From the NCBI GenBank assembly GCA_002725175.2, contig PBQX02000045.1, forward strand, positions 1 to 7,671: 7,671 nt of DNA, written 5' to 3'. This stretch comes from CACKLF01 sp002725175 (GTDB lineage Bacteria; Pseudomonadota; Alphaproteobacteria; Rhodobacterales; Rhodobacteraceae). Below the pieces are notes generated by a model. It did no database searches and was not told the origin of the DNA. It saw nothing but the letters and a program-made list of their open reading frames with translations. This document shows positions 4,637 through 7,671 of the stretch, one piece after another. A program made the translations under genes and the position numbers. Each line of letters starts with the position of its first letter. Within the stretch, counting starts at the first letter, position 1.

Positions 4637-7495
4637 ATGTTTGATTTAAAAGAGAAAAAGAGGATACCTTTACTTGGCGTTGAGGCNCAAATTTATGAAC
4701 ATTCATCGTTTTCTTGCAAACACATTCATTTAGATTGTGAAAGTAATGAAAAATCTTTCGTTGTTGCCTTTAGGACAATACCCAAAGACTCTACCGGCAT
4801 AGCACATATTCTTGAGCATACGGTACTTTGTGGATCGAAAAGATATCCAGTTCGGGATCCATTTTTTATGATGATAAGAAGATCTCTTAGTACGTTTATG
4901 AATGCCATGACTTCTCAAGATACCACGATGTATCCGTTCTCTTCTGTAAATGATCAGGATTTCAAAAACTTGTTAGATGTTTATCTTGACGCTACTTTTT
5001 TCCCTAATCTCAATGAGTTAGATTTTATGCAGGAGGGNCATAGGTATGAGATTGAAAAAGGAAAAAATAATGAAGAAAAATTACTTCTTAAGGGNGTAGT
5101 ATACAATGAAATGATTGGNGCAATGAGTTCAGTGCCTAGTCAGCTTTATCAAGGGCTTTCAGAGTTCTTATACCCTAAAACAACTTATAAGTATAATAGT
5201 GGTGGAGATCCGGAAGTTATTCCAGAACTAACATATAGAGATTTAGTCAGCTTTCACAAAAAGCATTATCATCCTTCAAATGCATACTTTTTCTCACATG
5301 GAAAACTAGAGCCGGAATTTCTTCAAAATGAGATTGAAAATAAGGTTTTGAAGCATTTCAGCTCTAAATCTAATTCCATTCGAATTGAGTCTGAGGTTTT
5401 TTTGGACAAACCTTTCTATGCTTCCAAAGCTTACAAACCTTTTCCTGATGATATTGATAATCATCATGTTNTGGTCTCGTGGTTAATGGAACATTCGAAA
5501 AACCCAGTTGACCATTTAGGTGCTGAATTATTAGAGAATATATTGCTTGATAATTCTGCATCCCCTTTGAGAAAAGCTTTAGAGGGTACAGGTTTAGGAA
5601 AAACACCTTCACCAATAATGGGACTAGGCACCTCAAAAAAGCAAATGTATTTTATTGCGGGCCTAGAAGGGGTTGGNCCAGATAAAGAAAAAGATGTGGA
5701 AAAACTAATTTTAGATGTCNTTAAGAAATTAGTTAAGGAAGGAGTNCCAGATAAATTAGTTGAGGCCTCTCTGCATCAAATTGAAATTTCACAAAGGGTC
5801 ATTGGGGGGCAGCTTCCATATGGTCTAAGTCTTCTTNTAGGAGTAATGCCTCAAGCATTAAANGATGCAAATCCAATCAAGTTTTTAGACTTAGAAGACT
5901 CATTAGGCAAACTGAAAGAACGCTTAGAGAAAACAAGGTATTTGGAAGAGTTGATCGAAAGGTTTTTCCTTAATAACAATCATCGATTAACGTTTCAGTT
6001 GGTTCCTGACGTAATGTTGGATCAGAANAAGGAAAAAAAGCATGAAATCTTATTATCAGAGAAATTAAGTTCGCTAACTGAAAATGCTAAGAAAAAAATT
6101 GNANAATTAACAGCCGAATTAGAAAAAAGACAAAATTTGGTGGATGATGAAAANCTCCTACCCTGTGTTAAAGTCAAAGACGTAAGTAAAGANAGGGTTT
6201 ACCCAGCATGTGAAAGCATTAGCGAGGAAGATGGGATTATTAAGTACCATTATAAAACTGCAACAAATGGGGTTGATTATGGCAAGAACTTCTATCAAAT
6301 AAAAAACCCTACTTTTGATGACCTAAAACTGAGCAGTTTTTTTTCCAATATTATAACTGAAGTGGGTGTAGGNAAAAATTCTTATGAAAAGATTCAGCAA
6401 GAGCAGTCCATAACGGTAGGAAATATTGGAGCCCAATTCTTCCTCCCTGATAGTGATATTGTGGGACAGCTTTTAGGTATAGAGCTTGGCGGCTACTCTC
6501 TTCAGAGAAATTTCTCTAATATGAAAAGTTTAATGCAAGAAACTATTTCTGGTTTTCGATTAGATGAAANNCAGCGAATAGAAGAACTTGTGGAGATNCA
6601 TATNGCTGGNANNGAAAAATCTATAACCCAAAGTGGGCANATCTATGCAATGAGTAGTGTATCTTCGCAATTATCCTCAAAAGGTGCCGTTCAAGAAGCT
6701 ATGACAGGACTGTCAGCACTNCATAACATGAAGACTTATAGGGGTGAAAACGGNCAATTAGATATAGATTGCATTGTGGCAGGTTTAAATAATTTGAGAG
6801 GCAAGATAAATTTGCGACCAAATCTGGAACTTAAGATAAGTACAGAAAGTAAAAAAGGGTCAGATATAGATTTAACTAAGACAGGGCTTGAAAGTTTAGA
6901 GCATTTTTCTGATTTTATAATGGAAGATGATGAAATTGCATGGATTACAGAGAGTGGTGTTAATTTTTGTGCTCAAGCTTTNCCNACNGTNGGTTACGAT
7001 CACCCTGATTCTCCTGTTTTGGCGGTTCTNGGGAAGGTATTGCATAATGGNTATCTGCACTCAGCAATANGAGAGAAGGGTGGNGCTTATGGNTCAGGAG
7101 CTATGCAGGACGNAAATGCTGGCTTATTTAAGTTTTTCTCTTATAGGGATCCTAACACTGAGGAAACTTTCAATTCCTTTAATGCATCAATAGAATGGGC
7201 GGTTAAGTCAATTACTGAAAATCATTTGGAGCAAGGAATTTTGGGTATAATCTCTTCTATTGATAAACCGGCGTCTCCATCATCCGAGGCTATGGCAGAC
7301 CTTTATGCTAATTTATCTGGAAGAACTTCTGAAAAAAGGAAAAGTTTCAGAGATTCTGTGATTCAGTGTACAGTTGAAAAGCTGAAAGAAGTGACAAAAA
7401 AATATTTGATGACAAAACCAAGGAGGGCTTTGGTTTCTGGCAGAAAGTTTGAAAAGCAGTTAACGTCCATGGGTTTTACAATACGCGATGTATGA
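4637..7495 (+). CDS. M16C zinc metallopeptidase, presequence protease (PreP/Cym1) type
   Basis: This 952-residue protein has the full length of the M16C family, fused two-half clam-shell peptidases that degrade free peptides up to several tens of residues inside a closed chamber. The inverted zinc motif HILEH gives ligands His57 and His61 and catalytic Glu60; the third ligand is Glu158 in VVYNEMIGAMSS (GGN restores the Gly). HTVLCGSKRYPVRDPFF follows as in PreP. The second half ends with the signature REKGGAYGSG, giving Tyr818 and probable Arg812, and SYRDPN (835-840). Arg812 is encoded by NGA, so its identity is inferred. A charged coiled segment (~465-505) likely belongs to the linker/M16C-associated domain. 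There is no signal peptide; a cytoplasmic peptide-scavenging role is likely, unlike the organellar homologues. Start chosen at ATG 4637 over GTG 4628. About 36 N bases occur, three quarters in third codon positions. Confidence 0.93.
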   Translation: MFDLKEKKRIPLLGVEXQIYEHSSFSCKHIHLDCESNEKSFVVAFRTIPKDSTGIAHILEHTVLCGSKRYPVRDPFFMMIRRSLSTFMNAMTSQDTTMYPFSSVNDQDFKNLLDVYLDATFFPNLNELDFMQEXHRYEIEKGKNNEEKLLLKXVVYNEMIXAMSSVPSQLYQGLSEFLYPKTTYKYNSGGDPEVIPELTYRDLVSFHKKHYHPSNAYFFSHGKLEPEFLQNEIENKVLKHFSSKSNSIRIESEVFLDKPFYASKAYKPFPDDIDNHHVXVSWLMEHSKNPVDHLGAELLENILLDNSASPLRKALEGTGLGKTPSPIMGLGTSKKQMYFIAGLEGVXPDKEKDVEKLILDVXKKLVKEGXPDKLVEASLHQIEISQRVIGGQLPYGLSLLXGVMPQALXDANPIKFLDLEDSLGKLKERLEKTRYLEELIERFFLNNNHRLTFQLVPDVMLDQXKEKKHEILLSEKLSSLTENAKKKIXXLTAELEKRQNLVDDEXLLPCVKVKDVSKXRVYPACESISEEDGIIKYHYKTATNGVDYGKNFYQIKNPTFDDLKLSSFFSNIITEVGVXKNSYEKIQQEQSITVGNIGAQFFLPDSDIVGQLLGIELGGYSLQRNFSNMKSLMQETISGFRLDEXQRIEELVEXHXAXXEKSITQSGXIYAMSSVSSQLSSKGAVQEAMTGLSAXHNMKTYRGENXQLDIDCIVAGLNNLRGKINLRPNLELKISTESKKGSDIDLTKTGLESLEHFSDFIMEDDEIAWITESGVNFCAQAXXXXGYDHPDSPVLAVXGKVLHNXYLHSAIXEKGXAYXSGAMQDXNAGLFKFFSYRDPNTEETFNSFNASIEWAVKSITENHLEQGILGIISSIDKPASPSSEAMADLYANLSGRTSEKRKSFRDSVIQCTVEKLKEVTKKYLMTKPRRALVSGRKFEKQLTSMGFTIRDV

Positions 7496-7560
7496 GTAAT
7501 CTTAAAAAATTTAGGATAGGGTATTGCACAATTATCTTAAACATCTAATGGTATATACGA

Positions 7561-7575
7561 CTTAGTAAAACTAAG
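7561..7575 (+). repeat. Small hairpin abutting the tRNA 5' end
   Basis: CTTAGT (7561-7566) and ACTAAG (7570-7575) form a perfect 6-bp stem with an AAA loop. The last base of the stem is the first base of the mature tRNA. It may lie in the tRNA leader or reflect a promoter-start overlap. Upstream, TATATA at 7552-7557 could be a weak -10 box, but no good -35 was found. Confidence 0.35.
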
Positions 7576-7658
7576 CCCAAGTGGCGGAATGGTAGACGCA
7601 GCGGATTCAAAATCCGCCGCCTTCGGGCGTGAGAGTTCGACTCTCTCCTTGGGCACCA
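7575..7658 (+). tRNA. tRNA-Leu, anticodon CAA
   Basis: A complete 84-base class II tRNA. The acceptor stem GCCCAAG (7575-7581) pairs fully with CTTGGGC (7648-7654), followed by discriminator A and an encoded CCA (7656-7658). The D arm is GCG/CGC (7584-7586, 7597-7599) with a GG in the loop. The anticodon stem is GCGGA/TCCGC around the loop TTCAAAA, giving anticodon CAA at 7608-7610 for codon UUG. The long variable arm CGCC-TTCG-GGCG (7618-7629) identifies it as leucine class. The T arm is GAGAG/CTCTC with loop TTCGACT. It starts 79 bp after the peptidase stop; nothing readable as a gene follows in the remaining 13 bases. Confidence 0.98.
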
Positions 7659-7671
7659 AACTCAACGGATA

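Noticed and set aside
4726..4918. Two minus-strand open frames of about 60 codons
   Set aside because: They are antisense to the zinc-site region of the M16C peptidase and overlap each other in different frames.
5370..5636. Minus-strand open frame of 88 codons
   Set aside because: Antisense to the peptidase, with no family signature and no spacer or ribosome binding site.
6927..7193. Plus-strand open frame of 88 codons in another phase of the peptidase gene
   Set aside because: The N bases here are phased to the peptidase frame, and the conserved GGAYGSG and SYRDPN motifs lie in that frame.
7492..7548. 18-codon open frame beginning with an ATGA overlap at the peptidase stop
   Set aside because: Very short, no recognisable features, and such overlaps arise by chance; kept only as a remote possibility.
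7575..7671. tRNA-Leu as an integration (att) site with an adjacent mobile element
   Set aside because: Only 13 bases follow the tRNA, with no repeat of its 3' end elsewhere in the window and no integrase gene.

Overview
The window is AT-rich (about one third G+C by eye), densely packed and purely chromosomal in character: seven protein genes plus the 3' end of an eighth, and one tRNA gene. There are no mobile elements, CRISPR arrays, rRNA or phage genes. The protein sequences fit best with an AT-rich, probably free-living alphaproteobacterium. The YqaA-DsbB tandem, the DsbB signature (GYHSGVE..WEGPTDC, DEVPWDF.-LSMANWN) and the tRNA-Leu(CAA) with encoded CCA are what I would expect from that class. 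The low G+C, short spacers and overlapping gene ends suggest a streamlined, possibly marine, lineage. That placement is inference.

Layout, left to right. (1) The 3' end of a citramalate synthase gene (cimA, isoleucine branch), converging on and overlapping (2) a minus-strand major facilitator superfamily transporter. (3) A 66-bp divergent spacer with a 19-bp inverted repeat. (4) A plus-strand pair with TGATG stop/start overlap: an AlkA-type DNA-3-methyladenine glycosylase and a small alpha/beta-hydrolase carboxylesterase. This pair converges on and overlaps by 11 bp (5) the minus-strand pair yqaA (DedA/VTT family) then dsbB. (6) A 199-bp AT-rich divergent spacer with nested inverted repeats and a TATAAT box. 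(7) A plus-strand VOC (glyoxalase-fold) protein. (8) A 100-bp spacer with two dyad structures. (9) A full-length M16C metallopeptidase of the PreP/Cym1 type. (10) tRNA-Leu(CAA), preceded by a small hairpin.

The genes do not form one pathway. They are housekeeping and stress functions: branched-chain amino-acid synthesis, alkylation repair, envelope disulfide formation, membrane maintenance and peptide degradation. I found no convincing new multigene system.

The most informative unusual signal is the distribution of about 100 ambiguous bases (N). By hand count about 66 fall in codon position 3, 27 in position 1 and 8 in position 2, on both strands, with a dense block of about 39 in the first half of the transporter gene. 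This looks like a population consensus with masked polymorphisms under purifying selection rather than random sequencing failure. Many codons containing N are nevertheless unambiguous (GGN, GCN, CCN), and I used that to restore conserved residues.
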